NCBI RefSeq assembly: GCF_019645875.1
Contig: NZ_CP081000.1
Location: forward strand, 1,798,001 to 1,862,000
Reading direction: 5' to 3'
DNA: 64,000 nucleotides
DNA from: Mycolicibacterium senegalense
GTDB lineage: Bacteria; Actinomycetota; Actinomycetes; Mycobacteriales; Mycobacteriaceae
Under the pieces are notes generated by a model. It worked only from the letters and a program-made list of their open reading frames with translations. It ran no database searches and was not told the DNA's origin. Shown here one piece after another: positions 45,237-58,437 of this stretch. A program made the position numbers and the translations under genes. The first letter of the stretch is position 1, and the number at the start of each line of letters is the position of its first letter.

Positions 45237-46337
45237 GTGACCGACACCGCACCTGCGATCGAGGCGCTGCTCGCTGAGCACGCGGACCTCGAGCGCCAGC
45301 TCGCCGACCCCAACCTGCACGCCGACGCCGCGGCCGCCCGCAAGGTGGGCCGGCGCTTCGCCCAGGTCTCACCGGTGGTGGGCACCTACCGCAAGCTCGA
45401 GGCCGCCCGTGGTGATCTGGAGGCGGCCCGGGAACTGGCCGCCGACGATGCCAGCTTCGCCGATGAGGTGGACGAGCTCACCGCCAAGGTCGCCGAACTG
45501 GACGCCCAGCTGACCGATCAACTTGCGCCGCGGGATCCGCACGACGCCGACGACATCGTGCTGGAGGTCAAGTCCGGCGAGGGCGGGGAGGAGTCGGCTC
45601 TGTTCGCGGCCGACCTGGCCCGCATGTACATCCGGTACGCCGAGCGACACGGCTGGACGGTCACCGTGCTCGATGAGACGTGGTCGGATCTGGGCGGCTA
45701 CAAGGACGCCACCATCACCATCGCCAGCAAGGGCGATTCGGCAGACGGCGTGTGGTCGCGGATGAAATTCGAGGGCGGCGTGCACCGCGTCCAGCGGGTG
45801 CCCGTCACCGAATCGCAGGGACGCGTGCACACCTCCGCGGCCGGCGTCCTGGTCTATCCGGAGCCCGACGAGGTGGAGCAGGTCCAGATCGACGAATCCG
45901 ACCTGCGCATCGACGTCTACCGGTCCTCGGGTAAGGGCGGCCAGGGCGTGAACACCACCGACTCGGCGGTGCGCATCACCCACCTGCCGACGGGAATCGT
46001 CGTCACCTGCCAGAACGAACGGTCACAGCTGCAGAACAAGGCTCGCGCCATGCAGGTGCTGGCCGCCCGGCTGCAGGCGCTGGCCGAGGAACAGGCATCG
46101 GCCGATGCCTCGGCCGACCGGGCCAGTCAGATTCGCACCGTCGACCGCAGCGAACGGATCCGGACCTACAACTTCCCCGAGAACCGCATCGCCGACCACC
46201 GCATCAACTTCAAGGCGCACAACCTCGACCAGGTCCTCGACGGCGACATGGACGCGCTGCTCGACGCGCTGGGCGCCGCCGACAAGCAGGCTCGGCTGCA
46301 GCAGGAGACATCAGCCGGCCCGCCGGCGAGGTCATGA
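45237..46337 (+). CDS. prfA: Peptide chain release factor 1
   Basis: 366 residues. It reads UAA and UAG stop codons and triggers peptide release. The catalytic GGQ is at 234-236 ([12 protein letters not shown]), and the stop-codon recognition region lies near residues 185-200. The start is chosen as GTG 45237 because GGAAAGGA at 45219-45226 is 10 bases upstream; a GTG at 45228 is too close to it. The stop overlaps the next ATG (ATGA), coupling RF1 to its own methylase. Confidence 0.96.
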   Translation: MTDTAPAIEALLAEHADLERQLADPNLHADAAAARKVGRRFAQVSPVVGTYRKLEAARGDLEAARELAADDASFADEVDELTAKVAELDAQLTDQLAPRDPHDADDIVLEVKSGEGGEESALFAADLARMYIRYAERHGWTVTVLDETWSDLGGYKDATITIASKGDSADGVWSRMKFEGGVHRVQRVPVTESQGRVHTSAAGVLVYPEPDEVEQVQIDESDLRIDVYRSSGKGGQGVNTTDSAVRITHLPTGIVVTCQNERSQLQNKARAMQVLAARLQALAEEQASADASADRASQIRTVDRSERIRTYNFPENRIADHRINFKAHNLDQVLDGDMDALLDALGAADKQARLQQETSAGPPARS

Positions 46338-47179
46338 CCCCCCTGCGGCAGGCGATCGAGACCGCAGCAGCGCGCCTGGCCGCTGCCGGCGTCGCCTCCC
46401 CTCGCATCGACGCCGAACTGCTGGCCGCCCACGTCGCGGGCGTCGAGCGCAGCCGGCTGATGTTTCTCGATGACCCCGGTGAAGGGTTCGGCCCGGCCTA
46501 CGACGAACTCGTCGCAGTCAGGTCCCGTCGTGTCCCCCTGCAACACCTTCTCGGCACCGCACCGTTCGGACCGTTGACGCTGGAAGTCGGCCCCGGGGTG
46601 TTCGTTCCGCGACCAGAGACCGAGGCGCTGCTCGAATGGGCTTGTGCGCAACAACTTCCTTCGAATCCGTTGATCATCGATCTCTGCACCGGTTCGGGCG
46701 CGCTGGCGCTGGCGTTGGCCGCGCACCGGCCCGATGCGCGGGTGCTAGCCGTCGAGAATTCTCCTGCCGCCCTGGAATTCGCCCGGCGGAACGCGGTCGG
46801 AACGCGCGTCGAAGTACTGGATGCCGACGTCACCACCCCGGGTCTGCTGCCCGAACTCGATGCCCAGGTGGACCTCCTGGTATCCAACCCGCCCTACATC
46901 CCCGACACTGCGGACCTGGAACCCGAAGTAGCCGAGCATGATCCCGCTCAGGCATTGTTCGGCGGCCCCGACGGCATGGCGGTGATCCGGCCGATCGTCA
47001 CCCTGGCGGCCCGCTGGTTACGTGCCGGTGCGCCGTGTGCCGTCGAGCACGACGACACCACGTCCGAACCGACCGTCGCGGCCTTCGCAAACGACGGACA
47101 CTTCGGTGAGATCACTGCGCGCCGCGACCTGGCCGGGCGACCCCGCTTTGTCACCGCCACCCGGGTTGGGCGAAGCTGA
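46334..47179 (+). CDS. prmC: Release factor glutamine methyltransferase PrmC (HemK)
   Basis: 281 residues. It methylates the GGQ glutamine of release factors using S-adenosylmethionine. [14 protein letters not shown], the SAM-binding [16 protein letters not shown] and the catalytic NPPY (185-188, [12 protein letters not shown]) are present. It overlaps prfA, its substrate's gene, by four bases. Confidence 0.95.
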   Translation: MTPLRQAIETAAARLAAAGVASPRIDAELLAAHVAGVERSRLMFLDDPGEGFGPAYDELVAVRSRRVPLQHLLGTAPFGPLTLEVGPGVFVPRPETEALLEWACAQQLPSNPLIIDLCTGSGALALALAAHRPDARVLAVENSPAALEFARRNAVGTRVEVLDADVTTPGLLPELDAQVDLLVSNPPYIPDTADLEPEVAEHDPAQALFGGPDGMAVIRPIVTLAARWLRAGAPCAVEHDDTTSEPTVAAFANDGHFGEITARRDLAGRPRFVTATRVGRS

Positions 47180-47209
47180 GTTGATTCGCGAACCGACAGG
47201 GGAGCCGAC

Positions 47210-47872
47210 ATGACCATTTTCGATTGCAGCGACGCCGAACAGCGTGCGACCGGTATCGCCTCGGCGGTCAGCGCGGTCAAAGGTGGCCGCCTCGTGGTGA
47301 TGCCGACCGACACGGTCTACGGCATCTGCGCCGACGCGTTCGACCCGGAGGCGGTCGGAGCCCTCCTGGCCGCCAAGGGTCGAGGCCGCAACATGCCGGT
47401 CGGGGTGTTCGTCGGTTCGTGGAACACCATCGACGGACTGGTCTACTCGGTGCCGCCGGCCGCCCGTGAGCTGATCCGCGCGTTCTGGCCCGGCGCGCTC
47501 AGCCTTGTGGTCACACAGGCCCCGTCGTTGCAGTGGGATCTCGGCGACGCCAACGGCAGCGTCATGCTGCGGATGCCGTTGCACCCGGTGGCCATCGAAT
47601 TGCTCCGGGAAGTCGGCCCGATGGCGCAGTCCAGCGCCAACGTCTCGGGCCGGCCCGCCGCGCTGACCGCGGCTCAAGCGCACGAGCAACTCGGTGACAA
47701 GGTCGAGGTCTATCTCGACGGCGGGCCTGCCGAGCAACAATCCGCGTCCACCATCGTCGACCTCACCGGCGCCCAGCCACGCATCCTGCGGACCGGCCCG
47801 ATCAGTGCGGCGGACATCGCTAGGGTCGTCGGCGTGGAAACGTCCACGCTCACAACAACACCTACGGAGTGA
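47210..47872 (+). CDS. L-threonylcarbamoyladenylate synthase (Sua5/TsaC)
   Basis: 220 residues of the YrdC fold. It makes threonylcarbamoyl-AMP for the t6A37 modification of ANN-reading tRNAs. VKGGRLVVMPTDTVYGICADAF, the KGRGRNMPVGVFV and SANVSGRPAALTA blocks are characteristic. AGGGGAGCCGAC before the ATG gives a clear ribosome binding site. In M. tuberculosis the orthologue is Rv1301. wecA starts 7 bp downstream. Confidence 0.94.
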   Translation: MTIFDCSDAEQRATGIASAVSAVKGGRLVVMPTDTVYGICADAFDPEAVGALLAAKGRGRNMPVGVFVGSWNTIDGLVYSVPPAARELIRAFWPGALSLVVTQAPSLQWDLGDANGSVMLRMPLHPVAIELLREVGPMAQSSANVSGRPAALTAAQAHEQLGDKVEVYLDGGPAEQQSASTIVDLTGAQPRILRTGPISAADIARVVGVETSTLTTTPTE

Positions 47873-47879
47873 TCTCAGC

Positions 47880-49100
47880 TTGCTGCAGTACGGTTCATCG
47901 GTGATGTCGGCCGGTGACGCAGTGCTCCCCGCGGTCAATTCCGGGCTGCTCGCGCTTTCTGACCGGGGTGCCGGTGTGCCGCTGCGCGAGTTGGCACTGG
48001 TCGGACTCACGGCCGCGATCATCACCTACTTCGCCACCGGCTGGGTGCGCGTGCTGGCCATCAAGGTCGGCGCGGTGGCCTACCCGCGCGAACGTGACGT
48101 CCACGTCCAGCCGATCCCGCGAATGGGCGGACTGGCCATGTACATCGGCGTGGCTGCTGCGGTGCTACTGGCCTCTCAACTGCCGGCCCTGACCCGAGGT
48201 TTCGTCTACTCCACCGGCATGCCCGCGGTGGTGGTGGCCGGCGGCCTGATCATGGCGATCGGGTTGATCGACGACCGCTGGGGGTTGGACGCGCTGACCA
48301 AGTTCGCGGGCCAGATCACCGCGGCCAGCGTGTTGGTCACCATGGGCGTGGCCTGGAGCGTGCTCTACATCCCGTTCGGGGGAGTGGGCACCATCGTGCT
48401 CGACCAGGTGTCATCGATCCTGTTGACGTTGGCGCTCACGGTGTCGATCGTCAACGCGATGAACTTCGTCGACGGGCTGGACGGCCTGGCCGCCGGCCTG
48501 GGGCTGATCACCGCCTTGGCCATCTGCATCTTCTCGGTCGGGTTGTTGCGCGACCACGGCGGCGACGTGCTGTTCTACCCTCCCGCGGTGATCTCGGTGG
48601 TGCTGGCCGGTGCCTGTCTGGGCTTCCTGCCGCACAACTTCCACCGGGCCAAGATCTTCATGGGTGACTCGGGGTCGATGCTGATCGGTCTCATGCTGGG
48701 TGCGGCGTCGACGACGGCTGCCGGGCCGATTTCGCAGAACGCCTACGGCGCGCGCGACGTCTTCGCGCTGATGTCGCCGTTCCTGCTGGTGATCGCCGTC
48801 ATGCTGGTGCCCGCACTCGACACCCTGCTGGCCATCGTGCGGCGCACCCGGGCCGGCCGCAGCCCGCTCAGCCCCGACAAGATGCATCTGCATCACCGGT
48901 TGCTGCAGATCGGGCACTCACACCGCCGTGCCGTGCTGCTGATCTACCTGTGGGTCGGGATCATCGCTTTCGGCGCCGCGGCGACGATCTTCTTCGATCC
49001 GCGCTACACCGGAGCGGTCGTGGCGGCGGCCATTCTGGTGGCGATCGTGGTGACACTGATTCCGTTGTTGCAACGCGGGGGCGAGGCGTCCGAGGACTAG
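47880..49100 (+). CDS. wecA: Decaprenyl-phosphate GlcNAc-1-phosphate transferase WecA
   Basis: 406 residues, about 11 membrane segments. It transfers GlcNAc-1-P to decaprenyl phosphate, the first step of the arabinogalactan linker. The catalytic DDRWGLD (LIDDRWGLDALTKF), NAMNFVDGLDGLAAG, FMGDSGSMLIG and the loop-5 motif KMHLHHRLLQ are all there. The start is set at TTG 47880 with GGAG about 11 bases upstream, because the encoded LLQYG matches the MQYG start I recall for the M. tuberculosis protein; ATG 47904 is the alternative. Confidence 0.93.
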   Translation: MLQYGSSVMSAGDAVLPAVNSGLLALSDRGAGVPLRELALVGLTAAIITYFATGWVRVLAIKVGAVAYPRERDVHVQPIPRMGGLAMYIGVAAAVLLASQLPALTRGFVYSTGMPAVVVAGGLIMAIGLIDDRWGLDALTKFAGQITAASVLVTMGVAWSVLYIPFGGVGTIVLDQVSSILLTLALTVSIVNAMNFVDGLDGLAAGLGLITALAICIFSVGLLRDHGGDVLFYPPAVISVVLAGACLGFLPHNFHRAKIFMGDSGSMLIGLMLGAASTTAAGPISQNAYGARDVFALMSPFLLVIAVMLVPALDTLLAIVRRTRAGRSPLSPDKMHLHHRLLQIGHSHRRAVLLIYLWVGIIAFGAAATIFFDPRYTGAVVAAAILVAIVVTLIPLLQRGGEASED

Positions 49101-49393
49101 CGCCGGAGCGAAGTACGACGAAAAGTAGTAGGCCACGTTTAGGGGTGCCTACCATGTGTTAGGGTGCTGCCAGAACCCGAAAAACCTCGCGGGTTGCCGG
49201 CCCGGCCCATCGGTTCGACGAACCGTAGGTGCCGATCAACGACCGACAAAGGGAGCTACCCCGTGGGTGATTCGAGCCCGCCTGCCGCCCTCCGATATTC
49301 TCGGCGGGCACGCACAGGGTTTTGCCAGGGGGTAGCAACCGTTGGCATCACCGAGGGTGCAGCTTTTCGTGACAGCGGGATTGGGGTGAAGCG
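49101..49393 (+). promoter_or_regulatory. Leader/promoter region of the ATP synthase operon
   Basis: 293 bp between wecA and atpI. A possible -10, TAGGGT at 49160-49165, has no clear -35. No convincing gene is present. Regulatory detail cannot be read. Confidence 0.35.
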
Positions 49394-49840
49394 GTGACGA
49401 CACCAGCGCAAGACGCGCCGTTGGTGTTCCCGTCAGTGGCGTTCCGGCCGCTGCGTCTGCTGATCGTCTGCGTCGCACTGACCGCGCTGGCCGTGGTCGC
49501 CGCCGCATTCACCGGACACATTTTCTTCGGCGTCTTCTTCGGTGTCGGCCTGGCCCTCGGCTTGGTCAACGCCCTGCTGGTGCGCCGGGCCGTCGAAGCG
49601 ATCACGGCCGAAGACCACCCGCTCAAGAAGAAGATGGCCGTCAACTCCGCGACACGGCTGCTGATCATCACCGCGATTGCACTCGGCATCGCATTTGTCT
49701 TCAAAACCTCGGGCGGCATCGCGGTGCTGTTCGGGCTGGCGATTTTCCAGGCTCTGCTGGTGATGAGCACCAGCATCCCCGTGCTGCGGAAGATCCGCTC
49801 GAACGGCCTGGATGTCTTGGATACGGAATCGAAGGGTTGA
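49394..49840 (+). CDS. atpI: ATP synthase-associated protein AtpI
   Basis: 148 residues with four membrane segments (about 22-40, 43-65, 88-107, 112-135), the usual AtpI layout. It is thought to help c-ring assembly or magnesium supply. It starts at GTG 49394. The orthologue is Rv1303. It opens the atp operon, 10 bp before atpB. Confidence 0.85.
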   Translation: MTTPAQDAPLVFPSVAFRPLRLLIVCVALTALAVVAAAFTGHIFFGVFFGVGLALGLVNALLVRRAVEAITAEDHPLKKKMAVNSATRLLIITAIALGIAFVFKTSGGIAVLFGLAIFQALLVMSTSIPVLRKIRSNGLDVLDTESKG

Positions 49841-49850
49841 GCTGACCTAT

Positions 49851-50627
49851 ATGACTCAGACGACGACCGTGCTCGCCGCCGAAGAGGGTGGCGCCGCCAT
49901 CCATGTCGGCCACCACACGATGGTGTTCGAGCTGTTCGGGATGACGTTCAACGGTGACACCATCCTGGCCACCGCGATCACCGCGGTGATCGTGATCGCC
50001 CTGGCGTTCGTCCTTCGCGCCAAGGTCACCTCGACCGGCGTGCCCGGTGGTGTGCAGCTGTTCTGGGAGGCACTGACCATCCAGATGCGCGGCCAGATCG
50101 AAAGTTCGATCGGCATGAAGGTCGCGCCGTTCGTGCTGCCCCTTTCGGTGGCGCTGTTCGCGTTCATCCTCATCTCCAACTGGCTTGCCGTCCTGCCGCT
50201 GCAGTACGGCGGCGCCGACGGCGCAGCCGCGGAGTGGTACAAGCCGCCGGCCTCCGACATCAACTTCGTGCTGGCCCTGGCCCTGTTCGTGTTCGTCTGC
50301 TACCACGCGGCCGGCATCTGGCGCCGCGGCATCCTCGGCCACCCCAAGAAGCTGCTCAAGGGTCACGTCACCGCGCTGATGCCGATCAACATCGTCGAGG
50401 AACTCGCCAAGCCGATCTCGCTGGCCCTCCGTCTTTTCGGCAACATCTTCGCCGGCGGCATCCTGGTCGCGCTGATCGCGATGTTCCCCTGGTACATCCA
50501 GTGGGCACCCAACGCGATCTGGAAGACGTTCGACTTGTTCGTCGGCCTGATCCAGGCCTTCATCTTCTCGCTGCTGACGATCCTGTACTTCAGCCAGTCG
50601 ATGGAGCTGGACCACGAAGACCATTAA
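49851..50627 (+). CDS. atpB: ATP synthase subunit a
   Basis: 258 residues, membrane stator with the two proton half-channels. The essential arginine is Arg194 in [33 protein letters not shown] and [22 protein letters not shown] are conserved. It starts at ATG 49851 with 10 bp to the atpI stop. Confidence 0.97.
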   Translation: MTQTTTVLAAEEGGAAIHVGHHTMVFELFGMTFNGDTILATAITAVIVIALAFVLRAKVTSTGVPGGVQLFWEALTIQMRGQIESSIGMKVAPFVLPLSVALFAFILISNWLAVLPLQYGGADGAAAEWYKPPASDINFVLALALFVFVCYHAAGIWRRGILGHPKKLLKGHVTALMPINIVEELAKPISLALRLFGNIFAGGILVALIAMFPWYIQWAPNAIWKTFDLFVGLIQAFIFSLLTILYFSQSMELDHEDH

Positions 50628-50649
50628 GCACACTGATCCGCAACTCTGA

Positions 50650-50976
<327 letters not shown>

Positions 50977-50985
50977 TCCATCGGC

Positions 50986-51483
50986 ATGGGTGAACTGACA
51001 CTCCTCGCGGCGGAGGAAGGCGGTGGGGGCCAGAGCAACTTCCTGGTCCCCAACGGCACCTTCTTCGCCGTGCTGATCATCTTCCTGATCACGCTGGCCG
51101 TGATCTGGAAATGGGTTGTGCCACCGGTAGGCAAGGTGCTGGCAGAGCGGGAAGCGATGCTGGCCAAGACCGCCGCCGACAATCGGAAGTCAGCCGAGCA
51201 GGTGGCCGCGGCGCAGGCCGACTATGACGAGGCGATGGCCGGGGCGCGTACCCAGGCCTCGGCCATCCGCGACGAGGCCCGTGCCGCGGGCCGCGAGGTG
51301 GTCGATGCCAAGCGTGCCGAAGCCGGATCCGAAGTGGCCGAACAAGTGCGCCGGGCCGATGAGCAGCTCGCTGCCCAGAGTGCCGAGGTGCGGTCGGGTC
51401 TGGAGTCGTCGGTGGACGGACTCTCGCAGACCTTGGCCAGCCGAATTTTGGGCGTCGACGTGAAATCAGGTGGGACGCAGTAG
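50986..51483 (+). CDS. atpF: ATP synthase subunit b
   Basis: 165 residues. A membrane segment (about 24-44) is followed by a long charged coiled coil, one half of the peripheral stalk. The stop codon abuts the ATG of the b-delta fusion gene, its partner in the stalk. Confidence 0.95.
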   Translation: MGELTLLAAEEGGGGQSNFLVPNGTFFAVLIIFLITLAVIWKWVVPPVGKVLAEREAMLAKTAADNRKSAEQVAAAQADYDEAMAGARTQASAIRDEARAAGREVVDAKRAEAGSEVAEQVRRADEQLAAQSAEVRSGLESSVDGLSQTLASRILGVDVKSGGTQ

Positions 51484-52821
51484 ATGTCGATTTTTATCGG
51501 GCAGCTGATCGGCTTTGCCGTCATCGCATTCATCATCATCAAGTGGGTGGTGCCTCCGGTGCGGAGCCTGATGCAGAAGCAGCAGGAAGCCGTGCGGGTC
51601 GCCCTCGCAGAGAGTGCTGAGGCGGCGAAGAAACTCGCCGAGGCCGATGACATGCACGCCAAGGCGCTCGCCGATGCCAAGGCCGAATCGGCCAAGGTGA
51701 CCGACGAGGCCACGCAGGACTCCGAGCGGATCACCGCTCAGCTGGCCGAGCAGGCGGGCACCGAGGCCGAGCGGATCAAGGCTCAGGGGGCACAGCAGAT
51801 TCAGCTGATGCGCCAGCAGCTCATCCGTCAGCTGCGGACCGGTCTGGGATCGGAGTCGGTCGCCAAGGCCGATGCCCTGGTGCGGGCACACGTCGCCGAT
51901 CCGGCCGCGCAGGCGGCCACCGTCGACCGATTCCTCGCCGAGCTCGACCAGATGGCCCCGTCCGCCGTGGTGATCGACACCGCCGCGACCGCCAAGCTGC
52001 GTGCGGCCAGCCGTGAATCGCTGGCGGTCGTGGTCGACAAGTTCGACTCGGTCGCAGGCGGTCTGGACGCGGACGGGCTGACCACGCTCGCTGACGATCT
52101 GAGCTCGGTGGCCAAGCTGCTGGTCTCGGAATCGGTGCTCACCAAGCACCTCGCCGAGCCGTCCGACGACCCCGCCCCCAAGGTGCAGCTGCTCGAACGG
52201 CTGCTGTCCGGCAAGGTCGGCGATGCCGCGCTGGACGTGCTGCGGACCGCCGTCTCGCAGCGCTGGTCGATCGAATCGAACCTGGTCGACGCCATCGAAC
52301 ATGCCGCACGTCTGGCGCTGCTCAAGCGCGCCGAGACCGCAGGTGAAGTCGACGAGGTGGAGGACCAGCTGTTCCGGTTCGGCCGCGTGCTCGACGCCGA
52401 GCCCAAGCTCTCGGCCCTGCTGAGCGACTACACCACCCCGGCCGACGGTCGAGTTGCCTTGCTGGACAAGGTGCTCGGCGGCAACACGGGAGTGAACGGA
52501 ACCGCAGCGGCGCTGCTGACCCAGACCGTGGGCCTGCTGCGCGGTGAGCGTGCCGACGAGGCCGTGATCGACCTCGCCGAGCTCGCAGTCGCCCGCCGCG
52601 GCGAGGTGGTTGCGCACGTGACCGCCGCGGCCGACCTCACCGACGCCCAGCGCACCCGGCTGTCGCAGGTGCTCACCCGCATCTACGGCCAACCGGTTTC
52701 GGTGCAGCTGCATGTCGACCCAGAACTGCTCGGTGGTCTGTCGATCACCGTCGGTGACGAGGTGATCGACGGCTCCATCTCGTCCCGACTGGCCGCAGCG
52801 GCGACCCAGCTGCCGGACTGA
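51484..52821 (+). CDS. atpH: ATP synthase b-delta fusion subunit
   Basis: 445 residues. The N-terminal b'-like part has one membrane segment (about 5-22) and a coiled coil to about 110; a helical linker follows; the delta domain (about 265-445) caps F1 ([38 protein letters not shown]). Fusion of b' and delta is the mycobacterial arrangement, so the stalk is an asymmetric pair of AtpF and this protein. It starts directly after the atpF stop. Confidence 0.96.
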   Translation: MSIFIGQLIGFAVIAFIIIKWVVPPVRSLMQKQQEAVRVALAESAEAAKKLAEADDMHAKALADAKAESAKVTDEATQDSERITAQLAEQAGTEAERIKAQGAQQIQLMRQQLIRQLRTGLGSESVAKADALVRAHVADPAAQAATVDRFLAELDQMAPSAVVIDTAATAKLRAASRESLAVVVDKFDSVAGGLDADGLTTLADDLSSVAKLLVSESVLTKHLAEPSDDPAPKVQLLERLLSGKVGDAALDVLRTAVSQRWSIESNLVDAIEHAARLALLKRAETAGEVDEVEDQLFRFGRVLDAEPKLSALLSDYTTPADGRVALLDKVLGGNTGVNGTAAALLTQTVGLLRGERADEAVIDLAELAVARRGEVVAHVTAAADLTDAQRTRLSQVLTRIYGQPVSVQLHVDPELLGGLSITVGDEVIDGSISSRLAAAATQLPD

Positions 52822-52867
52822 TAACCCCCACGAACCACCCAAGAACAAGGTAGGAAGACGAAAAACC

Positions 52868-54517
52868 ATGGCAGAGTTGACAATCTCGGCTGCTGATATC
52901 GAAGGTGCCATCGAGGATTACGTATCCTCGTTTTCCGCCGACACCGAGCGTGAAGAGATCGGCACCGTCGTCGACGCCGGTGACGGCATCGCTCACGTCG
53001 AGGGCCTGCCCTCGGTCATGACCCAGGAGCTTCTTGAGTTCCCGGGCGGTGTGTTGGGTGTGGCGCTCAACCTCGACGAGCACAGCGTCGGCGCCGTGAT
53101 CCTGGGTGAGTTCGAGAAGATCGAAGAAGGCCAGCAGGTCAAGCGCACCGGCGAGGTGCTCTCGGTGCCGGTCGGCGACGCCTTCCTCGGTCGCGTCGTC
53201 AACCCGCTGGGCCAGCCGATCGACGGCCAGGGCGACATCGAGGCCGAGGAGCGCCGCGCGCTCGAACTGCAGGCCCCGTCGGTGGTGCAGCGCCAGAGCG
53301 TGTCCGAGCCGCTGCAGACCGGTATCAAGGCCGTCGACGCCATGACCCCGATCGGCCGCGGTCAGCGTCAGCTGATCATCGGCGACCGCAAGACCGGCAA
53401 GACCGCGCTCTGCGTCGACACCATCCTGAACCAGCGCGAGGCCTGGGAGACCGGCGACCCCAAGCAGCAGGTGCGCTGCGTGTACGTCGCCGTCGGCCAG
53501 AAAGGCTCCACCATCGCCAGCGTGAAGCGCGCGCTGGAAGAGGGTGGCGCCATGGAGTACACCACCATCGTCGCCGCCCCGGCTTCGGACGCGGCCGGCT
53601 TCAAGTGGCTGGCTCCCTACACCGGCTCGGCCATCGGCCAGCACTGGATGTACAACGGCAAGCACGTCCTGATCGTGTTCGACGACCTGACCAAGCAGGC
53701 CGAGGCCTACCGCGCCATCTCGCTGCTGCTGCGCCGCCCGCCGGGCCGCGAGGCCTACCCGGGTGACGTCTTCTACCTGCACTCCCGTCTGCTGGAGCGT
53801 TGCGCGAAGCTGTCCGACGAGCTCGGTGGCGGTTCGATGACCGGCCTGCCGATCATCGAGACCAAGGCCAACGACATCTCGGCCTACATCCCGACCAACG
53901 TCATCTCGATCACCGACGGCCAGTGCTTCCTGGAGTCCGACCTGTTCAACCAGGGTGTGCGCCCGGCAGTGAACGTCGGTGTGTCGGTGTCCCGCGTCGG
54001 TGGCGCCGCGCAGATCAAGGCCATGAAAGAGGTGGCGGGTTCGCTGCGTCTGGACCTGTCGCAGTACCGCGAGCTGGAGGCCTTCGCGGCCTTCGCCTCG
54101 GACCTCGACGCCGCTTCGAAGGCTCAGCTGGACCGTGGTGTGCGTCTGGTCGAGCTGCTCAAGCAGCCGCAGTACAGCCCGCTGGCCGTCGAGGACCAGG
54201 TCGTCGCGATCTTCCTCGGTACCCAGGGCCACCTCGACTCGGTTCCGGCCGAGGACGTGACCCGCTTCGTCGACGAACTGCTGGAGCACGTGAAGGCCAG
54301 CCACGGCGACATCCTCAAGGGCATCAAGGAGTCCAAGAAGCTCTCCGAGGAGAACGAAGAGAAGCTGGTCTCAGTCATCAACGATTTCAAGAAGGGCTTC
54401 GCCGCCTCCGACGGCAGCTCCGTTGTGGCCAACGAGGCTGACGCCGAGGCGCTCGATCCCGAGGACCTTGAGAAGGAATCGGTCAAGGTCCGCAAGCCGG
54501 CTCCCAAGAAGGCCTAG
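52868..54517 (+). CDS. atpA: ATP synthase subunit alpha
   Basis: 549 residues. Walker A GDRKTGKT at 172-179, [13 protein letters not shown] and the arginine-finger region [14 protein letters not shown] are present. The C-terminus carries the mycobacterial extension of about 36 residues (from [12 protein letters not shown] to PAPKKA), which in M. smegmatis suppresses ATP hydrolysis. ATG 52868 has AGGAAG upstream. Confidence 0.97.
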   Translation: MAELTISAADIEGAIEDYVSSFSADTEREEIGTVVDAGDGIAHVEGLPSVMTQELLEFPGGVLGVALNLDEHSVGAVILGEFEKIEEGQQVKRTGEVLSVPVGDAFLGRVVNPLGQPIDGQGDIEAEERRALELQAPSVVQRQSVSEPLQTGIKAVDAMTPIGRGQRQLIIGDRKTGKTALCVDTILNQREAWETGDPKQQVRCVYVAVGQKGSTIASVKRALEEGGAMEYTTIVAAPASDAAGFKWLAPYTGSAIGQHWMYNGKHVLIVFDDLTKQAEAYRAISLLLRRPPGREAYPGDVFYLHSRLLERCAKLSDELGGGSMTGLPIIETKANDISAYIPTNVISITDGQCFLESDLFNQGVRPAVNVGVSVSRVGGAAQIKAMKEVAGSLRLDLSQYRELEAFAAFASDLDAASKAQLDRGVRLVELLKQPQYSPLAVEDQVVAIFLGTQGHLDSVPAEDVTRFVDELLEHVKASHGDILKGIKESKKLSEENEEKLVSVINDFKKGFAASDGSSVVANEADAEALDPEDLEKESVKVRKPAPKKA

Positions 54518-54524
54518 GTAACCA

Positions 54525-55448
54525 ATGGCAGCCACACTTCGCGAGCTACGCGGGCGTATCCGCTCCGCCTCGTCGATCAAGAAGATCACGAAGGCCCAGG
54601 AGCTGATCGCCACGTCGCGGATCGCCAAGGCACAGGCCCGAGTCGATGCGGCCCGGCCCTACGCCACCGAGATCACCAACATGCTCACCGAGCTGGCCGG
54701 GGCCAGCGCGCTGGATCACCCGCTGCTCGTCGAGCGGGAGAACCCCAAGCGCGCCGGCGTGCTGGTGGTGTCGTCGGACCGCGGTCTCTGCGGCGGTTAC
54801 AACGCCAACGTGCTGCGTCGGGCCGAGGAACTCTTCTCGCTGTTGCGGGAAGAGGGCAAGAACCCGGTGCTCTACGTCGTCGGCCGGAAAGCCCTGGGCT
54901 ACTACAGCTTCCGGCAGCGCACGGTCACCGAGTCGTGGACCGGCTTCTCCGAGCGGCCCACCTACGAGGACGCCAAGGCGATCGCCGACACCCTGGTGAC
55001 GGCGTTCATGTCCGGCGCCGACGACGAGGGCGACGACGCGGGAGCCGACGGCATCTTGGGTGTCGACGAACTGCACATCGTCTCCACCGAGTTCCGGTCC
55101 ATGCTGTCGCAGACCGCCAACGCACTGCGCATCGCACCGATGGTCGTCGAGTACGTCGGTGAGCCCGAAACCGGTCCGCACACGTTGTATTCGTTCGAGC
55201 CGAGCGCCGAGACCCTGTTCGACGCGCTGCTGCCGCGCTACATCGCCACCCGCGTGTACGCGGCGCTGCTGGAGGCAGCGGCCTCGGAGTCGGCTTCGCG
55301 CCGGCGCGCCATGAAGTCGGCCACCGACAACGCCGACGAACTGATCAAGGGACTCACGCTCGCGGCCAACCGCGAACGTCAGGCACAGATCACTCAGGAA
55401 ATCAGCGAGATCGTGGGCGGCGCCAACGCGCTGGCCGACGCGCGCTAG
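54525..55448 (+). CDS. atpG: ATP synthase subunit gamma
   Basis: 307 residues, the rotor shaft. N- and C-terminal helices form the coiled coil ([56 protein letters not shown]). An acidic loop at about 164-177 ([14 protein letters not shown]) is the mycobacteria-specific insertion, linked to latency of the hydrolase activity. It starts 7 bp after atpA. Confidence 0.96.
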   Translation: MAATLRELRGRIRSASSIKKITKAQELIATSRIAKAQARVDAARPYATEITNMLTELAGASALDHPLLVERENPKRAGVLVVSSDRGLCGGYNANVLRRAEELFSLLREEGKNPVLYVVGRKALGYYSFRQRTVTESWTGFSERPTYEDAKAIADTLVTAFMSGADDEGDDAGADGILGVDELHIVSTEFRSMLSQTANALRIAPMVVEYVGEPETGPHTLYSFEPSAETLFDALLPRYIATRVYAALLEAAASESASRRRAMKSATDNADELIKGLTLAANRERQAQITQEISEIVGGANALADAR

Positions 55449-55473
55449 CCGGATAAAGACGAAAGCCTCGTAG

Positions 55474-56916
<1,443 letters not shown>

Positions 56917-56946
56917 CGGTAGTTCTCCGGCGAAAGGTGGTGTGGA

Positions 56947-57312
56947 ATGGCTGATTTGAACGTCGAGATCGTTGCCGTCGAGCGTGAGCTCTGGTCCGGC
57001 ACCGCTACGTTCGTCTTCACCCGGACCACCGCTGGTGAGATCGGCATCCTGCCGCGCCACATCCCGTTGGTGGCGCAACTGGTCGACGACGCGATGGTGC
57101 GGGTCGAGCGGGAAGGCGACGACGATCTGCGTATCGCCGTCGACGGCGGTTTCCTGTCGGTGACGGAGGAGACGGTTCGGATCCTGGTGGAGAACGCTCA
57201 GTTCGAATCCGAGATCGACGCCGACTCGGCAAAGCGGGACTCCGAGTCCGACGACGAGCAGACAGCGGCATGGGGTCGGGCGCGCCTGCGCGCTCTCGGC
57301 CAGATCGACTGA
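56947..57312 (+). CDS. atpC: ATP synthase subunit epsilon
   Basis: 121 residues. The N-terminal beta-sandwich ([42 protein letters not shown]) couples rotor and c-ring; the short C-terminal helix pair ([27 protein letters not shown]) is reduced, as in mycobacteria. It closes the atp operon; a DUF2550 gene follows after 15 bp. Confidence 0.96.
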   Translation: MADLNVEIVAVERELWSGTATFVFTRTTAGEIGILPRHIPLVAQLVDDAMVRVEREGDDDLRIAVDGGFLSVTEETVRILVENAQFESEIDADSAKRDSESDDEQTAAWGRARLRALGQID

Positions 57313-57327
57313 CGACAGAGACGACAG

Positions 57328-57774
57328 ATGAGCGCGCCCATGATTGTCATGGTCGCGCTCGTCTGCGTTCTGGCCGTGTTGGCCGGCGCGCTGAGTTATC
57401 GATTGTGGAAGCTGCGTCAGGTTGGCGGAACAGCCGCCATCCTGCGCGACTTTCCCGCGGACGGCGGTAGCGGTTGGCGTCACGGAGTGATGCGTTATCG
57501 CGGCGGGGAGGCCGGCTTCTACCGGCTGTCGAGCATTCGGTGGTGGCCCGACCGGCGTTTGAGCCGGCGCGGGCTGGAAGTGGTGTCACGCCGGGCCCCT
57601 CGCGGCGACGAGTTCGACATCATGACCGACGCGACGGTCATTCTCGAACTCCGGGACAACAGTCCGGAACGCCGGCGAGGCTACGAGATCGCCTTGGACC
57701 GGGGCGCCCTGACGGCGTTCACCTCCTGGCTTGAATCCCGGCCATCACCCCGGGCCCGGCGGCGAAGTTACTGA
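57328..57774 (+). CDS. DUF2550 family membrane protein (Rv1312-like)
   Basis: 148 residues. One membrane segment (about 5-28, IVMVALVCVLAVLAGALSYRLW) is followed by a basic cytoplasmic domain (WRHGVMRYRGGEAGFYRLSSIRWWPDRRLSRRGLEVVSRR) typical of DUF2550. Its fixed position after atpC in mycobacteria suggests a link with ATP synthase or the envelope, but its function is unknown. It overlaps the convergent PduO-type gene by 7 bases. Confidence 0.87.
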   Translation: MSAPMIVMVALVCVLAVLAGALSYRLWKLRQVGGTAAILRDFPADGGSGWRHGVMRYRGGEAGFYRLSSIRWWPDRRLSRRGLEVVSRRAPRGDEFDIMTDATVILELRDNSPERRRGYEIALDRGALTAFTSWLESRPSPRARRRSY

Positions 57775-58340
57775 CCCGTGCCGGGTTTCCAGAGCACATC
57801 CCCGTCCGGGTTGGCCACCCGCGACAGAATGAACAGCAGGTCCGAGAGCCGGTTGAGGTACTTCGCCGGCAGGACACTCACAGAATCCCCGTATTCCTGC
57901 ACCGCGATCCAGGCCGACCGCTCAGCTCTGCGGGTCACTGTCCGTGCGACGTGCAGCAGCGCCGAGAGAGGACTGCCGCCGGGCAGGATGAACGAGTTCA
58001 GTGCCGGCAGACCCTCGTTGAACTCGTCGCACCATTTCTCGAGCCGGTCGATGTAGGCCTGCGAGATTCGCAGCGGTGGGTGCTCGGGGTTTTCCACGAC
58101 CGGCGTGGACAGATCAGCACCCGCGTCGAACAGGTCGTTCTGTATCTGCCTGAGTACTGCCAGGATTTGCTGATCGGGTTCGCCGAGGGCAACTGCAACC
58201 CCGATGGCGGCGTTGGCTTCGTCACAGTCGGCGTAGGCCGCCAATCGCGAATCATTCTTCGAAACCCGGCTGAAGTCGCTCAGCCCTGTCGTGCCGTCGT
58301 CGCCGGTGCGGGTATAGATACGGGTGAGATGAACCGCCAT
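57768..58340 (-). CDS. PduO-type cob(I)alamin adenosyltransferase
   Basis: 190 residues. It transfers the adenosyl group of ATP to cob(I)alamin to form coenzyme B12. The N-terminal ATP motif [12 protein letters not shown], the DECNA-like [13 protein letters not shown], and RRAERSAW plus [14 protein letters not shown] are the conserved blocks. Orthologue of Rv1314c. It starts at ATG 58340; the divergent murA start is 97 bp away. Confidence 0.94.
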   Translation of the reverse strand: MAVHLTRIYTRTGDDGTTGLSDFSRVSKNDSRLAAYADCDEANAAIGVAVALGEPDQQILAVLRQIQNDLFDAGADLSTPVVENPEHPPLRISQAYIDRLEKWCDEFNEGLPALNSFILPGGSPLSALLHVARTVTRRAERSAWIAVQEYGDSVSVLPAKYLNRLSDLLFILSRVANPDGDVLWKPGTGQ

Positions 58341-58437
58341 AGCTGAACCGTACCGGGCTCGCGGACGCGGCCGCCGGGCTCGCCGGATCTGTCCGAGCAC
58401 GCGGAAACTCGACGGCGGGCTGTTTACACTAACCGGC

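Noticed and set aside
49164..49397. Short open frame in the atp leader
   Set aside because: No ribosome binding site, no recognisable sequence, and it runs into the atpI start.
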